64,000 nt of DNA from Simplicispira psychrophila DSM 11588 (GCF_000688255.1 NZ_JHYS01000001.1:186001-250000), one strand, 5' to 3'. Shown: positions 52,801 to 63,678, numbered from the stretch's first letter. Program-made: numbers and translations. Notes: generated by a model not told the origin, from the sequence alone.

Positions 52801-53637
52801 AGCCACCGTTTTGGTGCCCTTGTAGCGCACCTCGGTGAAGAAATGGGCGTCCGGCGTGCGTGTCTGCGGCACGTTCGAGCCCCAGGCAATGATGAAATTC
52901 GAGTTGTACCAGTCGGCCGATTCGGGTACGTCGGTCTGCTCACCCCAGACCTGCGGGCTGCTGGGCGGCAGATCGCAGTACCAGTCGTAAAAGCTCATGC
53001 ACACGCCGCCAATCAGCGACATGTAGCGCGAGCCGGCGGCGTAGCTGACCATCGACATCGCCGGAATGGGCGAAAAACCGATGATGCGGTCGGCACCGTG
53101 CTGCTGGATCGTATAGACGTTGGACGCAGCGATCAGCTCGTTCACTTCATCCCAGGTCGAGCGCACAAAGCCGCCCAGACCGCGCACGCTCTGGTAATCG
53201 CGCCGCTTGGCATCGTCCTGCACCACGGCGGCCCAGGCCTCGACCGGCGCCAGGGTCAAGCGTGCCTCGCGCCAGTGTTTGAGCAGGCGGGCGCGGATCA
53301 TCGGGTATTTGACGCGGTTGGCACTGTACAGGTACCAGCTGTAACTGGCGCCGCGCGAGCAGCCGCGCGGCTCGTGATTGGGCATGTCCCAGCGCGTGCG
53401 CGGGTAGTCGGTCTGCTGGGTTTCCCAGGTGACGATGCCGCCCTTGACGTATACCTTCCACGAGCACGAACCGGTGCAGTTCACACCGTGTGTGCTGCGC
53501 ACGATCTTGTCGTGTGCCCAGCGGTTGCGGTAGGCGTCCTCCCAGGTGCGGTCTTCGGCGGTAGTCACGCCGTGGTCACCCGAAAACGACTCCCTCGGGT
53601 TGGAAAAGTAGTTCAGGCGGTCGAGAAAATGGCTCAT
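49819..53637 (-). CDS. narG: Respiratory nitrate reductase alpha subunit (molybdenum)
   Basis: 1272 residues, full length. Reduces nitrate to nitrite at a bis-MGD molybdenum centre. The N-terminal FS0 cluster ligands are His50, Cys54, Cys58 and Cys93 (THGVNCTGSCSW and RGCSRGASYSW). The Asp of ESADWYNSNF is the expected molybdenum ligand. No twin-arginine signal is seen (the N-terminus is MSHFLDRLNYFSN), so it is cytoplasmic as in E. coli NarG. Located between narK2 and narH. Confidence 0.98.
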   Translation of the reverse strand: MSHFLDRLNYFSNPRESFSGDHGVTTAEDRTWEDAYRNRWAHDKIVRSTHGVNCTGSCSWKVYVKGGIVTWETQQTDYPRTRWDMPNHEPRGCSRGASYSWYLYSANRVKYPMIRARLLKHWREARLTLAPVEAWAAVVQDDAKRRDYQSVRGLGGFVRSTWDEVNELIAASNVYTIQQHGADRIIGFSPIPAMSMVSYAAGSRYMSLIGGVCMSFYDWYCDLPPSSPQVWGEQTDVPESADWYNSNFIIAWGSNVPQTRTPDAHFFTEVRYKGTKTVAITPDYSEVAKLSDLWLHPKQGTDAAVAMAMGHVILKDFYFGGNGQPRSAYFDDYARRYTDLPMLVMLKQHTLENGSTCLVPDRYVRASDFADQMGQDNNPDWKTVALDASGQVVVPQGAIGFRWGPDGRADMGQWNLEAKEARDGNDVSLKLSVMEGEGGVENAATDHAQVGFPYFGGIHHAHFPNNEQSDVLVRTVPVQRLAVGSGEVLVATVFDLQVAQYGIARGLPGELAAADFDHNTPYTPAWQEQITGVPREQIIAVARQFADNAHKTQGRSMVIIGAGMNHWYHSDMNYRSVINMLMMCGCIGKSGGGWAHYVGQEKLRPQTGWTPLAFALDWIRPPRQMNSTSFFYAHTNQWRYEKIGVDEVLSPLADKKLYGGSMIDYNVRAERMGWLPSAPQLQTHPMQVVKDAQAAGMDPKDYVVQALKNGSLKMSCEDPDHPDNWPRNMFVWRSNIIGSSGKGHEYFLKHLLGTTHGVQGKDLGRDEAKPEEVVWHAQAPEGKLDLLVTLDFRMSTTCLYSDIVLPTATWYEKNDLNTSDMHPFIHPLSTAVDPVWQSKSDWEIYKGFAKRFSELCEGHLGVEKEMVLTPMQHDSPGELAQPFDVKDWKRGECELIPGKTAPQIQVVERDYPNVYKRFTAVGPLLNKIGNGGKGIAWNTETEVKQLGQLSGLVTEPGVTLGMPRILSDIDACEMVLQLAPETNGHVAVKAWEALGKQTGRDHTHLALHREDEKIRFRDIQAQPRKIISSPTWSGIESETVSYNAGYTNVHEYIPWRTLTGRQQFYQDHPWMLAFGEGLASYRPPVNLKATAGVHGIRSNGNAEILLNFITPHQKWGIHSTYTDNLLMLTLSRGGPIIWLSEDDAKVIGVEDNDWVEAYNVNGALTARAVVSQRVKPGMVIMYHAQEKIVNTPGSEITGHRGGIHNSVTRVVLKPTHMIGGYAQLSYGFNYYGTIGTNRDEFVVVRKMDKVDWLDTPRGDDRAFVVQQQGESA

Positions 53638-53671
53638 CGGAGGCTCCTTTGACGGGTCATGATGGAAGGGT

Positions 53672-55087
53672 TCAGCACGGCATTTCGGCGTGCTTGCGTG
53701 CGTAGTACCACCAGGTCACCACAATGCACAGGACATAGAAAACAGCAAACGTCCAGAGGGCCAACTCGGGCCCGCCGGTCAGCGCAATCGAACTGCCATA
53801 GCTCTTGGGAATGAAGAAGCCACCGTAGGCAGCAAAGGCCGCTGTGAAGCCGAGCGTGGCGGCAGCCAGGGTGTTTCCCTCTTTCTGCGCCTGCGCCACG
53901 GCGCTGGTGTCGTTGGCTTGCACACCACGCATGGCTTCAGTCAAAAAGATGACGGGGATCATGCTGAAGGTGGAGCCGTTACCAATGCCGGTGGTCAGGA
54001 ACAGCACCAGAAAGCAGATAAAGAAGCCGCTGAAGTTGCCGCCGATGCCGCCGTGCGGCAGGAACTGGATCACACCCACCACCGCAATGGTCATGACGAT
54101 AAAGTTCCATAGCGTGACGCGCGCGCCGCCCACCTTGTCGGCCAGCCAGCCACCAAACGGGCGCACCACGGCGCCTACCAGTGGGCCAAGCCAGGCATAC
54201 GCCAGCGGATTCACGTCTGGAAACTGGCTCTTGATGAGCAACGGAAAACCAGCGGCATAGCCAATGAACGAGCCGAAGGTGCCCAGGTACAACAGGCACA
54301 TCAGCCAGTTGTGCTTGCGCCGGAAAATCGCAGCCTGGCTGGCAAAGGATGCCTTGGCATCGGCAATGTCGTGCATACCAAACCACGCTGCCAGCGACGT
54401 CAGAGCAATCCACGGCACCCAGATGAAGGCGGCATTCTGTGTCCACACCTGTACGTTGACGCCGTTTTTGACCACCGCCTGGCCTTCGCCGCCGAAGATG
54501 CCAAAGATGCCAACCGTCACCACCAGCGGGCTCAAAAACTGCACCACCGACACGCCCAGATTGCCCAAACCAGCGTTCACGCCCAGCGCCGAGCCCTTGC
54601 GCTCCTTCGGAAAAAAGAAGCTGATGTTGGCCATGCTGGAGCTGAAATTGCCGCCACCAAAACCGCACAGCAGCGCCAGCACCAGCATGGTGGGGTAGCT
54701 GGTGCTGTTGTCCTGCACCGCATAGCCAATGCCAATAGCAGGAATCAGCAGCGAAGCGGTAGAAATCGCCGTCCAGCGCCGGCCACCGAACACCGGCACC
54801 ATGAACGAGTAAAAAATGCGCAACGTGGCACCGCTGAGCGCGGGCGCCGCCGCCAGCCAGAACAGCTGGTTGCTCGAATATTTAAAGCCCAGGCCGGGCA
54901 GGCTGACGGCGACCACGCTCCAGACCTGCCAGATGGCAAACGCCAGGAACAGGGCTGGCACCGAAATCCATAGATTGATCTTGGCGACGGCCTCGCCTTC
55001 GCGTTCCCAGAAGGCTTTGTCTTCCGGGGTCCAGATGTGCAGGGTGCGCCCGGTGCTGGCACGCGGGGCAGAAGGTGAGACAGACAT
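53672..55087 (-). CDS. narK2: Nitrate/nitrite transporter, NarK2 type
   Basis: 471 residues, MFS fold with 12 predicted membrane helices. The nitrate signature appears as LLCGFGGGNFSSSMANISFFFP, and a second as TGIGNGSTFSMIPVIFL. It probably exchanges external nitrate for internal nitrite. It lies 20 bp after narK1 and 34 bp before narG, within the same transcription unit. The N-terminus carries an extra hydrophilic region (TWTPEDKAFWEREG as WTPEDKAFWEREG). Type assignment is by similarity only. Confidence 0.93.
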   Translation of the reverse strand: MSVSPSAPRASTGRTLHIWTPEDKAFWEREGEAVAKINLWISVPALFLAFAIWQVWSVVAVSLPGLGFKYSSNQLFWLAAAPALSGATLRIFYSFMVPVFGGRRWTAISTASLLIPAIGIGYAVQDNSTSYPTMLVLALLCGFGGGNFSSSMANISFFFPKERKGSALGVNAGLGNLGVSVVQFLSPLVVTVGIFGIFGGEGQAVVKNGVNVQVWTQNAAFIWVPWIALTSLAAWFGMHDIADAKASFASQAAIFRRKHNWLMCLLYLGTFGSFIGYAAGFPLLIKSQFPDVNPLAYAWLGPLVGAVVRPFGGWLADKVGGARVTLWNFIVMTIAVVGVIQFLPHGGIGGNFSGFFICFLVLFLTTGIGNGSTFSMIPVIFLTEAMRGVQANDTSAVAQAQKEGNTLAAATLGFTAAFAAYGGFFIPKSYGSSIALTGGPELALWTFAVFYVLCIVVTWWYYARKHAEMPC

Positions 55088-55107
55088 GGTGTGAGGCTTT
55101 CAGAAGA

Positions 55108-56400
55108 TCAGCGGACGGTGCCCGCCGCTGGCGTGGGGGCCGAGCCCATCACGTCAGAACGGCGAACTTCAGTGAAATACATCCAGATGAGCGAGACCCA
55201 GACCACGCCGTACATCAGCATGAAGGCGCTGGAGCGCACGCCGGTCAGGTCCATCAAGACACCGAAAGCGATCGGCAGCAAAAAGCCGCCCATGCCGCCG
55301 GCCAGGCCCACCATGCCGCTGATGGCGCCGATGTTGGTCGGGTAGTCATCGCTGATGTACTTGAAAACGCTGGCCTTGCCGAAGGCAAAAGCAATGCCGA
55401 GGATGAACATCAGCCCGGTGAAGGCGTACACGTTCAGGCCGATATGGAAGGTCTTGGCGCCGTCCACGGTCATGATGGTGAAATCGGTCTGCGGGTAGCT
55501 GAGCAGGAACAGGCACACCCAGCTGACCCACATCACCCACCAGGTGATGCTGTGCGCGCCGTACTTGTCCGAGAGCCAGCCACCAATGGCGCGCAAAACG
55601 CCCCCGGGCAGTGAAAAACACGCTGCCAGCAGCGCGGCGACACGGATATCGAGGCCGTATTCGCCAACGTAGTACTGCACCATCCACAGCGACAGCGCCA
55701 CATAACCGCCAAAAACGATGCTGTAGTACTGGCAGTACTTGAGCACCTTGGGATCTTTGAGGGCCTTGAGTTGTTCAGAGAACTTGACGTTGCTGGACAC
55801 CAGATGGGCTGGGTCGCTGTAGCTGAACAGCCAGAACAGCACCAGCGTGCCAAGCATGATGGCGGCATAGACGTGCGGCACCATGGTCCAGCCAAAGGCC
55901 ACCAACAACACCGGGGCGACGAACTTGTTGACGGCAGCGCCCGAGTTGCCGGCACCGTAGACTCCCATCGCCGTACCCTGGCGGCTTTTGGGAAACCAGC
56001 GCGCCACGTAAGGTGTGCCGACTGAGAACGAACCGCCCGCCAAGCCGACAAACAGGCCAATGGTGAGGAAATGCCAGTACGCGGTGGCGTAGCCCATGAT
56101 CCAGATCGCCGGCACCGTCACGGCCATCAGCATCGCCATGACGATACGGCCACCGTATTTGTCCGTCCAGATGCCCAGCGGCACGCGGATCAGCGAGCCC
56201 GTCAGCACCGGCATGGCGGTAAGCAGGCCAAATTGCGTCGAACTGAGGTTCAGCAGTTTCTTGATCGGGATGCCGATCACGCCAAACATCATCCAGACCA
56301 TGAAGCAGACCGTGAACGCCAGCGTGCTGACAATCAAGACCGACCAGGCCTGTCGGGTTCGTTCGGGACTTTCACCCGCAGACAGCGGAGCTCTTGCCAT
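55108..56400 (-). CDS. narK1: Nitrate transporter, NarK1 type
   Basis: 430 residues from the ATG at 56400; the open frame extends to an ATG at 56475, but a GAGAGG ribosome binding site lies just before 56400. MFS with 12 predicted helices. Typical features are GLAGGSFSVGTPYVARWFP and GVYGAGNSGAAVNKFVAP, as in proton-coupled nitrate importers of denitrifiers. First gene of the narK1-narK2-narGHJI-parvulin unit. Its leader has a small hairpin over the ribosome binding site and a TACCTCT heptamer (56408-56414) matching the NarL consensus TACYYMT. Confidence 0.92.
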   Translation of the reverse strand: MARAPLSAGESPERTRQAWSVLIVSTLAFTVCFMVWMMFGVIGIPIKKLLNLSSTQFGLLTAMPVLTGSLIRVPLGIWTDKYGGRIVMAMLMAVTVPAIWIMGYATAYWHFLTIGLFVGLAGGSFSVGTPYVARWFPKSRQGTAMGVYGAGNSGAAVNKFVAPVLLVAFGWTMVPHVYAAIMLGTLVLFWLFSYSDPAHLVSSNVKFSEQLKALKDPKVLKYCQYYSIVFGGYVALSLWMVQYYVGEYGLDIRVAALLAACFSLPGGVLRAIGGWLSDKYGAHSITWWVMWVSWVCLFLLSYPQTDFTIMTVDGAKTFHIGLNVYAFTGLMFILGIAFAFGKASVFKYISDDYPTNIGAISGMVGLAGGMGGFLLPIAFGVLMDLTGVRSSAFMLMYGVVWVSLIWMYFTEVRRSDVMGSAPTPAAGTVR

Positions 56401-56410
56401 TGCGCGATAC

Positions 56411-56425
56411 CTCTCTTGTTGAGAG
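56411..56425 (-). promoter_or_regulatory. Hairpin over the narK1 ribosome binding site
   Basis: On the minus strand CTCTC and GAGAG pair across AACAA. The second arm is part of the GAGAGG ribosome binding site before the narK1 ATG at 56400. The stem is only 5 bp, so a control function is tentative. The 127-bp spacer shows no FNR box. Confidence 0.3.
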
Positions 56426-56514
56426 ATGCATCGTCGCCAAAGCACCCGGGTTTGCCCATCCTTCAGCAGAGCCATGGCGGCAAGGCAAAAGAACTAGACC
56501 CGGGCGTTAACCCC

Positions 56515-56527
56515 TAGTCCCAAAGGA

Positions 56528-56530
<3 letters not shown>
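56515..56530. terminator. Inverted repeat at the end of pgi
   Basis: TAGTCC-CAAA-GGACTA covers the pgi stop codon (56528-56530) and the bases after it. No T-run follows on the minus strand. It may be a weak terminator or a binding site shared with the narK1 promoter region. Confidence 0.3.
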
Positions 56531-58162
<1,632 letters not shown>

Positions 58163-59110
58163 TCAGTGCGCGAGCATCAGTTGTTCAAGCTTGACGGCAT
58201 CTGTCACAAAAGCGCGAATGCCCTCGGCCAGTTTTTCTGTCGCCATGGCGTCTTCATTGAGCGCGTAGCGAAAGCCGGCCTCGTCATAGTGCACGGCGGG
58301 CAGCTCCAGCGCCTGCGCAGCTGGCGCGTCCAGCGCGCGTTCCAACGGGGTGTCGGTAGCGGCCATTTGTGCCAGCAGGTCGGGGGCAATCGTCAACAGG
58401 TCACAACCGGCCAACGCCGTGATCTGACCAACGTTACGGAAGCTCGCACCCATCACCTCGGTGGCAATGCCAAAGTGCTTGTAATGGTTGTAAATGGCGC
58501 GCACCGACTGCACGCCCGGGTCATTGGCGCCGGCCATGGCGGCTTCGTCCCAGCGGGCGCCGGCCTGTTTTTTGTGCCAGTCGTAAATGCGCCCGACAAA
58601 GGGCGAAATCAGCTGTACCTTGGCCTGACCACAGGCGACGGCCTGGGCAAAGGCAAACAGCAAGGTCAGGTTGGTGTGGATGCCGCGCTGCTCCAGCTGG
58701 CGCGCGGCTTCAATACCTTCCCAGGTGGCGGCAACTTTGATCAGCACGCGATCAATGTGGATGCCTTCGGCCTGGTACATCTCGATGAGGCGCTCGGCGC
58801 GGGTGATGGTGGCGCTGGTGTCAAAGCTCAGGCGCGCATCGACTTCGGTGGAGACCCGGCCCGGAATGATCGACAGGATCTCGCAACCGAAGCGCACTAG
58901 CAGGCGGTCCATCACCTCGGCCAGGTCGCGGCCACGCCAGCGCTCAACCACTTCGCGCAGCAGCGGGGCGTAATCGCTTTTTTGCACGGCCTTCAGGATC
59001 AGTGACGGATTGGTGGTGGCATCTTGGGGACGGAACTGCGCCAACTGGCGAAAGTCCCCGGTGTCGGCCACCACGGTGGTGAATTGTTTCAGTGCGTCGA
59101 GCTGGTTCAT
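58163..59110 (-). CDS. tal: Transaldolase
   Basis: 315 residues from the ATG at 59110. Transfers a dihydroxyacetone unit in the pentose phosphate pathway. Motifs are [11 protein letters not shown] (residues 29-39) and the Schiff-base Lys125 in [13 protein letters not shown], followed by [15 protein letters not shown]. Upstream of pgi with which it forms a pair, divergent from zwf across a 189-bp control region that shows a CCGGTT/AACCGG inverted repeat but no clear HexR box. Confidence 0.96.
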   Translation of the reverse strand: MNQLDALKQFTTVVADTGDFRQLAQFRPQDATTNPSLILKAVQKSDYAPLLREVVERWRGRDLAEVMDRLLVRFGCEILSIIPGRVSTEVDARLSFDTSATITRAERLIEMYQAEGIHIDRVLIKVAATWEGIEAARQLEQRGIHTNLTLLFAFAQAVACGQAKVQLISPFVGRIYDWHKKQAGARWDEAAMAGANDPGVQSVRAIYNHYKHFGIATEVMGASFRNVGQITALAGCDLLTIAPDLLAQMAATDTPLERALDAPAAQALELPAVHYDEAGFRYALNEDAMATEKLAEGIRAFVTDAVKLEQLMLAH

Positions 59111-59299
59111 GTTGATGGCAAATCCTTGCGGTAAACCCCGGCCAATGGCCCGGGGGCAGAACGGGGGCAGATGACAATCCCCGAGTGTATGCGGCCCCAC
59201 CAGCCGCTCGACGCGTACAGATGCAAGTACCGATACAAGCCGGTTGCCACCGCGAAACCGGGTTACATTGCCCTTCCCTCTTTTTTCAGTGGGTCTGCC

Positions 59300-60778
59300 A
59301 TGAGCTTTGATCTGGTTTTATTGGGCGGCACCGGCGACCTGGCCTGGCGCAAATTGCTGCCGGCGTTGTTCCAGGCCTTTCGCCATGGCTCGCTGCCCGA
59401 GGGGGGCCGCATCCTTGGCGTGGCGCGCGAGGCATTCGACAGCGACACGCAGTACCGCGACTGGGTGGCGCTGCGCCTGGAAGCCATAGAGGGCGAAAAG
59501 CGCCCGACCAGCGAAGAATTTGCCCGCTTTGCCGCCCTGCTGCACTACGTGCGCGCCGACCTGTCCCAACCCGACGACTACGCCGCCTTGGCCGCGCGCC
59601 TGCACGAGCGCCAAGCCGACAGTGTGGTGCTGTATCTGGCCACGGCGCCGGCGCTGTTTGCCAGCGTCGCCGAGCAGCTGGGGCGCAGCGGACTGGCCAC
59701 GCCGCAAACGCGCATCGTGCTGGAAAAACCACTGGGCCACGACTTGGCCAGCAACCGCGCCATCAACGCCAGCGTGCTGCGCCACTTTGGCGAGCACCAG
59801 GTGTTTCGCATCGACCACTATCTGGGCAAACCGTCGGTGCAAAACCTGCTGGCGCTGCGCTTTGGCAACACGCTGTTTGAGCCGCTGTGGCGGCGTGACA
59901 CCATTGCCAACATCCAGATCACCATCGCCGAAACCCTGGGAGTGGAAAAGCGCGGCAGCTTTTACGACGGCACCGGCGCACTGCGCGACATGGTGCAAAA
60001 CCATGCCTTGCAACTGCTGTGCGCCGTGGCCATGGAGCCGCCGGTCAACGCCAGTGCCGACGCCATCCGCGACGAAAAGCTCAAGGTGCTGCGCTCGCTG
60101 CGCCCGTGGACCGCAGAAACACTGGCGCGCGACGCCGTGCGCGGCCAATACACTGCCGGCCAGGCTGCTGGCGAGCGCGTACCGAGTTACCGTGACGAAC
60201 CGGGTGTTCACTTAGACAGCCATACCGAAACTTTTGTGGCCCTGCGTACCGAAATCCACAACTGGCGCTGGGCCGGCGTGCCGTTTTACCTGCGCACCGG
60301 CAAGCGACTGGCATCGCGCGAAGCCTTCATCGTGGTCAATTTTCGGCCCACGCCGCACGCCATTTTTCGCACGCCGACCGACAGCGCCAACCGGCTGGTG
60401 ATCCACCTGCAACCGCGCGACGGCCTGGATCTGCACCTGTTTGCGGCGGCGCAGGCACCGCGCCGGCCGGCAGCCCCGGCGACTTCAGCCACCCCCCTGC
60501 TCTCGGCCGTGTCGCTGAACATGGATTTTGACCAGCGCTTTGGCGCCGAGCGCGTCGGCGCTTACGAGCGCCTGCTGCTGGACGTGCTGGCGGGACGGTT
60601 GAATTTGTTTGTGCGCAGCGACGAGCAGGAAGCCGCCTGGGAATGGGTCGAGCCCCTGCTGGATGCCTGGGCCCAGGCCGAAGAAAGCCCGCGCGGCTAT
60701 GCCGCGGGCACTTGGGGCCCCAGTGCCGCCAGTGCGCTGCTGGCACGCGACGGCTACTGCTGGACCGAAGAATGCTGA
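59300..60778 (+). CDS. zwf: Glucose-6-phosphate 1-dehydrogenase
   Basis: 492 residues from the ATG at 59300. Oxidises glucose 6-phosphate to 6-phosphogluconolactone with NADP/NAD. The nucleotide-binding [11 protein letters not shown] is at residues 9-19 and the active-site signature RIDHYLGK at 170-177. In frame, an extension to 59171 is open but unlikely. Followed by hexR, whose product usually represses zwf in proteobacteria. Confidence 0.97.
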   Translation: MSFDLVLLGGTGDLAWRKLLPALFQAFRHGSLPEGGRILGVAREAFDSDTQYRDWVALRLEAIEGEKRPTSEEFARFAALLHYVRADLSQPDDYAALAARLHERQADSVVLYLATAPALFASVAEQLGRSGLATPQTRIVLEKPLGHDLASNRAINASVLRHFGEHQVFRIDHYLGKPSVQNLLALRFGNTLFEPLWRRDTIANIQITIAETLGVEKRGSFYDGTGALRDMVQNHALQLLCAVAMEPPVNASADAIRDEKLKVLRSLRPWTAETLARDAVRGQYTAGQAAGERVPSYRDEPGVHLDSHTETFVALRTEIHNWRWAGVPFYLRTGKRLASREAFIVVNFRPTPHAIFRTPTDSANRLVIHLQPRDGLDLHLFAAAQAPRRPAAPATSATPLLSAVSLNMDFDQRFGAERVGAYERLLLDVLAGRLNLFVRSDEQEAAWEWVEPLLDAWAQAEESPRGYAAGTWGPSAASALLARDGYCWTEEC

Positions 60779-60808
60779 GCAGCACGGCATATCACCCACG
60801 TGGCCACC

Positions 60809-61654
60809 ATGCTTGATCGCATCGCCGCCTCCCTGTCGTCACTGGCCCCCGCCGAGCAGCGCGTAGCACGGCTGGTGCTGCTCGATCCACGTATTTTTGC
60901 CCGCCTGCCGGTGCGCGAGCTGGCGGCGCGCGCCCAGGTCAGCAAGCCCACCGTGGTGCGGTTTTGCCGCAGCATGGGCTACGACGGCTTGGCCGATTTC
61001 AAGCTCAAACTGGCCGGCAGCGTCAGCGAAGGCGTGCCGTTTATCCACCGCAGCGTGGATGCCGACGACAAAACCAGCGACGTGATGGTCAAGGTGGTGG
61101 ACAACGCCGTCGCCGCCTTCTTGCAATACCGCAATGCGGCCAGCACCGTGGTGTTGGAGCGCGCCGCCAGTGCCATTGCCGCCACCTGGCAGACTGGGCG
61201 GCGCATTGAGTTCTATGGCGCCGGCAATTCCGGCATCGTGGCGCTGGACGCGCAGCACAAATTTTTTCGTCTGGGTGTCACCAGCCTGGCCACCAGTGAC
61301 GGCCACATGCAGGTGATGAGCGCCACGCTGCTGGGCCCGGGCGACTGCGCCCTCATCATTTCCAACTCGGGCCGCACGCGCGACCTGATGGACGCGGCTG
61401 AGATTGCGCGCAAGAACGGCGCCACCACCATCGCTATCACCGCCAGCGGCTCGCCCTTGGCCAGCGCTTGCCATATCCACTTGGCCGCCGACCACCCGGA
61501 GGGCTACGACCGCTACAGCCCGATGGTCTCGCGCTTGCTGCACCTGCTGGTGATTGATGTATTGGCGACCTGCGTCGCGCTGCGCATCGGGCCACCGCTA
61601 CAACCGCTGCTGCAGCAAATGAAGGACAACCTGCGCGCCAAGCGCTATGCGTAA
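60809..61654 (+). CDS. hexR: HexR-type RpiR-family transcriptional regulator
   Basis: 281 residues from ATG 60809 (a GTG at 60800 is in frame; neither has a clear ribosome binding site). N-terminal RpiR helix-turn-helix at about 36-58 (ELAARAQVSKPTVVRFCRSM) and a C-terminal SIS sugar-phosphate domain (FYGAGNSGIVALDAQHKFFR, then IISNSGRTRDLMDAAEIARK). HexR senses 2-keto-3-deoxy-6-phosphogluconate and controls zwf and Entner-Doudoroff genes in other proteobacteria. Directly after zwf here. Confidence 0.9.
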   Translation: MLDRIAASLSSLAPAEQRVARLVLLDPRIFARLPVRELAARAQVSKPTVVRFCRSMGYDGLADFKLKLAGSVSEGVPFIHRSVDADDKTSDVMVKVVDNAVAAFLQYRNAASTVVLERAASAIAATWQTGRRIEFYGAGNSGIVALDAQHKFFRLGVTSLATSDGHMQVMSATLLGPGDCALIISNSGRTRDLMDAAEIARKNGATTIAITASGSPLASACHIHLAADHPEGYDRYSPMVSRLLHLLVIDVLATCVALRIGPPLQPLLQQMKDNLRAKRYA

Positions 61655-61675
61655 GCAGTCCAGGCGAATATACGG

Positions 61676-61730
61676 TTAAATCAGCGTCAAACCCAGCTAC
61701 AGCAAGCGCTGATAGCTACTATTTTAATAG
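61676..61730 (-). repeat. Dispersed repeat copy R9
   Basis: Minus-strand copy: CTATTAAAATAGTAGCTATC, AGCGCTTGCTGTAGC, TGGGTTTGACGCTGATTTAA. It lies between the convergent hexR and YbhB-like genes and ends 3 bp before the stop codon of the latter. Confidence 0.75.
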
Positions 61731-61733
61731 TCT

Positions 61734-62231
61734 TCAAACACGCCCGTAGGTGGCCGTGAAGGTGGCTTGCGCCAAGGTGTTGGCGTGGACCATAAAGCCG
61801 GCCAAAGCGGCGGTGGCATCGTTGGGAATATCCAGCCTGTCCACGCCCAGCGCATAGACGGTAAAGACGTAGCGGTGCGGCGAATCACCCGGGGGCGGAC
61901 ACATGCCGCCCCAGGCGTAGGCGCCGTAGTCGTTGCGAATATGCCGTGCCGGTGCCGGCAGCCCGGTGCCACCCTGCGCGCCGGCATGGGCCACCAGTTG
62001 CGTGGTGTCAGCCGGCAAATCGACGACAAACCAATGCCACCAGCCCGATCCGCTGGGCGCATCCGGGTCATACACCGTGACGGCAAAACTGCGCGTGCCG
62101 GCGGGAGCGCCTTGCCATTGCAGCACCGGTGAGCGGTTCTGACCCGAGCAGCCAAAGCCATCGAACTCAAACACCGGGCCAATGCTTGCGCCGTTGGCGA
62201 TATCGGGACTGGAAAGCGTGAAAGTAGTCAT
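61734..62231 (-). CDS. YbhB/YbcL-family (phosphatidylethanolamine-binding-like) protein
   Basis: 165 residues of the PEBP/Raf-kinase-inhibitor fold: FGCSGQNRSPVLQWQGAP, the anion-site DPDAPSG with WWHWFVVDLP, and the HRYVFTVYAL block. Bacterial members have no settled function; a small-ligand or kinase-modulating role has been proposed. No signal peptide, so cytoplasmic. It appears to be a single gene. Confidence 0.92.
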   Translation of the reverse strand: MTTFTLSSPDIANGASIGPVFEFDGFGCSGQNRSPVLQWQGAPAGTRSFAVTVYDPDAPSGSGWWHWFVVDLPADTTQLVAHAGAQGGTGLPAPARHIRNDYGAYAWGGMCPPPGDSPHRYVFTVYALGVDRLDIPNDATAALAGFMVHANTLAQATFTATYGRV

Positions 62232-62264
62232 ACCAAAGCTCCTTGAAACATAAACACCCTCACC

Positions 62265-63488
62265 CTACAGCGCCGGCAAGGGCATGGCCTGCTCCGCCAA
62301 GCTGGCATGCAGAGCAGCACCCAGCGGCAAAATTTCGTCGTTAAAGTCATAACGGCTGTTGTGCAGGCCACAACTGCCCATACCGGCCTCATTGCCCTGA
62401 CCAAGGCGCAGATAAGCGCCAGGCTTGTTTTGCAGCATGAACGAGAAATCCTCCGCGCCCATGCTGGGTTCGAGATCGCGCACCAGGTTTTCTGCACCCA
62501 CCAGCGCCTGCGCCACATCGCCGGCAAACACCGCTTCAGCTTCGGTGTTGATGGTCGCCGGGTAAATGCGCTCGTAATGCACCGTCGCCGTGGCACCAAA
62601 ACCCAGCGCAATGGCACTGCACAGGTCACGTAAACGCTGCTCCACCAAATTTTGCACGGTATGGTCAAAGGTGCGCACCGTACCCACCAACGTGGCCTTG
62701 CCCGGCATCACGCTAAACGCCCCGAGATCGCCCGCCTGCATGGCGCACAGGCTGACCACCGCGCTTTGCAGTGGGCGCACGTTGCGTGCCACGATGCTTT
62801 GCGCCGCCGTGATGATGTGTGCCGCCACCAACACCACATCCACTCCTTGGTAAGCGTGCGCACCATGGCCGCCGCGCCCAGTGATCTCGATGGTGATGCG
62901 GTCGGCGGCGGCCATCATGGCGCCGCTGTTGAGTCCCACCGTGCCGGCCTTCATCGCCGGCCAGTTGTGCATGGCATAGACCGACTGCACCGGAAAGCGC
63001 TCAAACAGACCGTCCTCCATCATCACACGCGCACCGGCCAGCCCTTCTTCACCGGGCTGAAAGATCAGCACCGCCGTGCCATCGAAGTTGCGCGTCGCCG
63101 CCAGGTAGCGCGCCGCGCCAATCAGCATCGCCGTGTGGCCATCGTGCCCGCAACCATGCATCAGGCCCGACTTGGCCGATCTCCAGGGAAATTCGTTGTC
63201 CTCGGTCATGGGCAGGGCGTCCATATCGGCACGCAGGCCGATCATGCTGCCACTGGCCGTACTGCGCCCGCGAATCACAGCGACGATGCCGGTGCGGCCA
63301 ATGCCATCGTGGATTTCATCGACACCGCACACGTTGAGCGCCTCTTTGACGCGCGCACCGGTGTAAACCTCTTCAAATCCCAACTCAGGGTGCGCGTGCA
63401 GATCGCGGCGCAGGGCCACCAACTCGGGGTAATACTGGCGGATGTGCGCAAAAGCGCGGCCACCAACCTTGAAACGGGGAACTTGCAT
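62265..63488 (-). CDS. M20-family amidohydrolase (hippurate hydrolase-like)
   Basis: 407 residues from the ATG at 63488; the open frame reaches 63611 but the upstream part has no family likeness. Metallopeptidase of the M20D/amidohydrolase family cleaving N-acyl amino acids. Motifs are DLHAHPELGFEE, LRADMDALPM, MHGCGHDGHTAML, FQPGEEGLAGARVM and PSMGAEDFSFML. Substrate unknown. Downstream of a porin gene and its terminator, separated from it. Confidence 0.92.
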   Translation of the reverse strand: MQVPRFKVGGRAFAHIRQYYPELVALRRDLHAHPELGFEEVYTGARVKEALNVCGVDEIHDGIGRTGIVAVIRGRSTASGSMIGLRADMDALPMTEDNEFPWRSAKSGLMHGCGHDGHTAMLIGAARYLAATRNFDGTAVLIFQPGEEGLAGARVMMEDGLFERFPVQSVYAMHNWPAMKAGTVGLNSGAMMAAADRITIEITGRGGHGAHAYQGVDVVLVAAHIITAAQSIVARNVRPLQSAVVSLCAMQAGDLGAFSVMPGKATLVGTVRTFDHTVQNLVEQRLRDLCSAIALGFGATATVHYERIYPATINTEAEAVFAGDVAQALVGAENLVRDLEPSMGAEDFSFMLQNKPGAYLRLGQGNEAGMGSCGLHNSRYDFNDEILPLGAALHASLAEQAMPLPAL

Positions 63489-63609
63489 CCATCGGCTCCA
63501 GCAAAGCCCATGCGCCATGCTGACCATGTGCGCGGGCCGGTCGTACACAACAAAAAGATGGCCGATTGTGCCGCGCCTAGGCTGAGCGCACAAAGCACAA
63601 ATAGAAAAC

Positions 63610-63645
63610 AAAAAGCCGCCAACCCGAAGGTTGGCGGCTTTTTTT
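63610..63645 (-). terminator. Rho-independent terminator of the porin gene
   Basis: AAAAAGCCGCCAACC-CGAA-GGTTGGCGGCTTTTT: a 15-bp stem with a tetraloop and A/T runs on both sides, so it can work on either strand. On the minus strand it follows the porin stop by 33 bp and precedes the M20 gene. Confidence 0.9.
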
Positions 63646-63678
63646 ATCCGCTGAAAGCTGGCTTACGCCAGCCATTCA

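Noticed and set aside
51586-53652. Very long plus-strand open frame opposite narG (about 688 codons).
   Set aside because: It mirrors narG codon structure in G+C-rich DNA; the product is His/Val/Arg-rich with no domain, while narG is complete and recognisable.
59111-59299. HexR operator in the tal-zwf spacer.
   Set aside because: No TGTARTWWWnTTACA-like site found; only a CCGGTT/AACCGG inverted repeat and a GC-rich imperfect palindrome.
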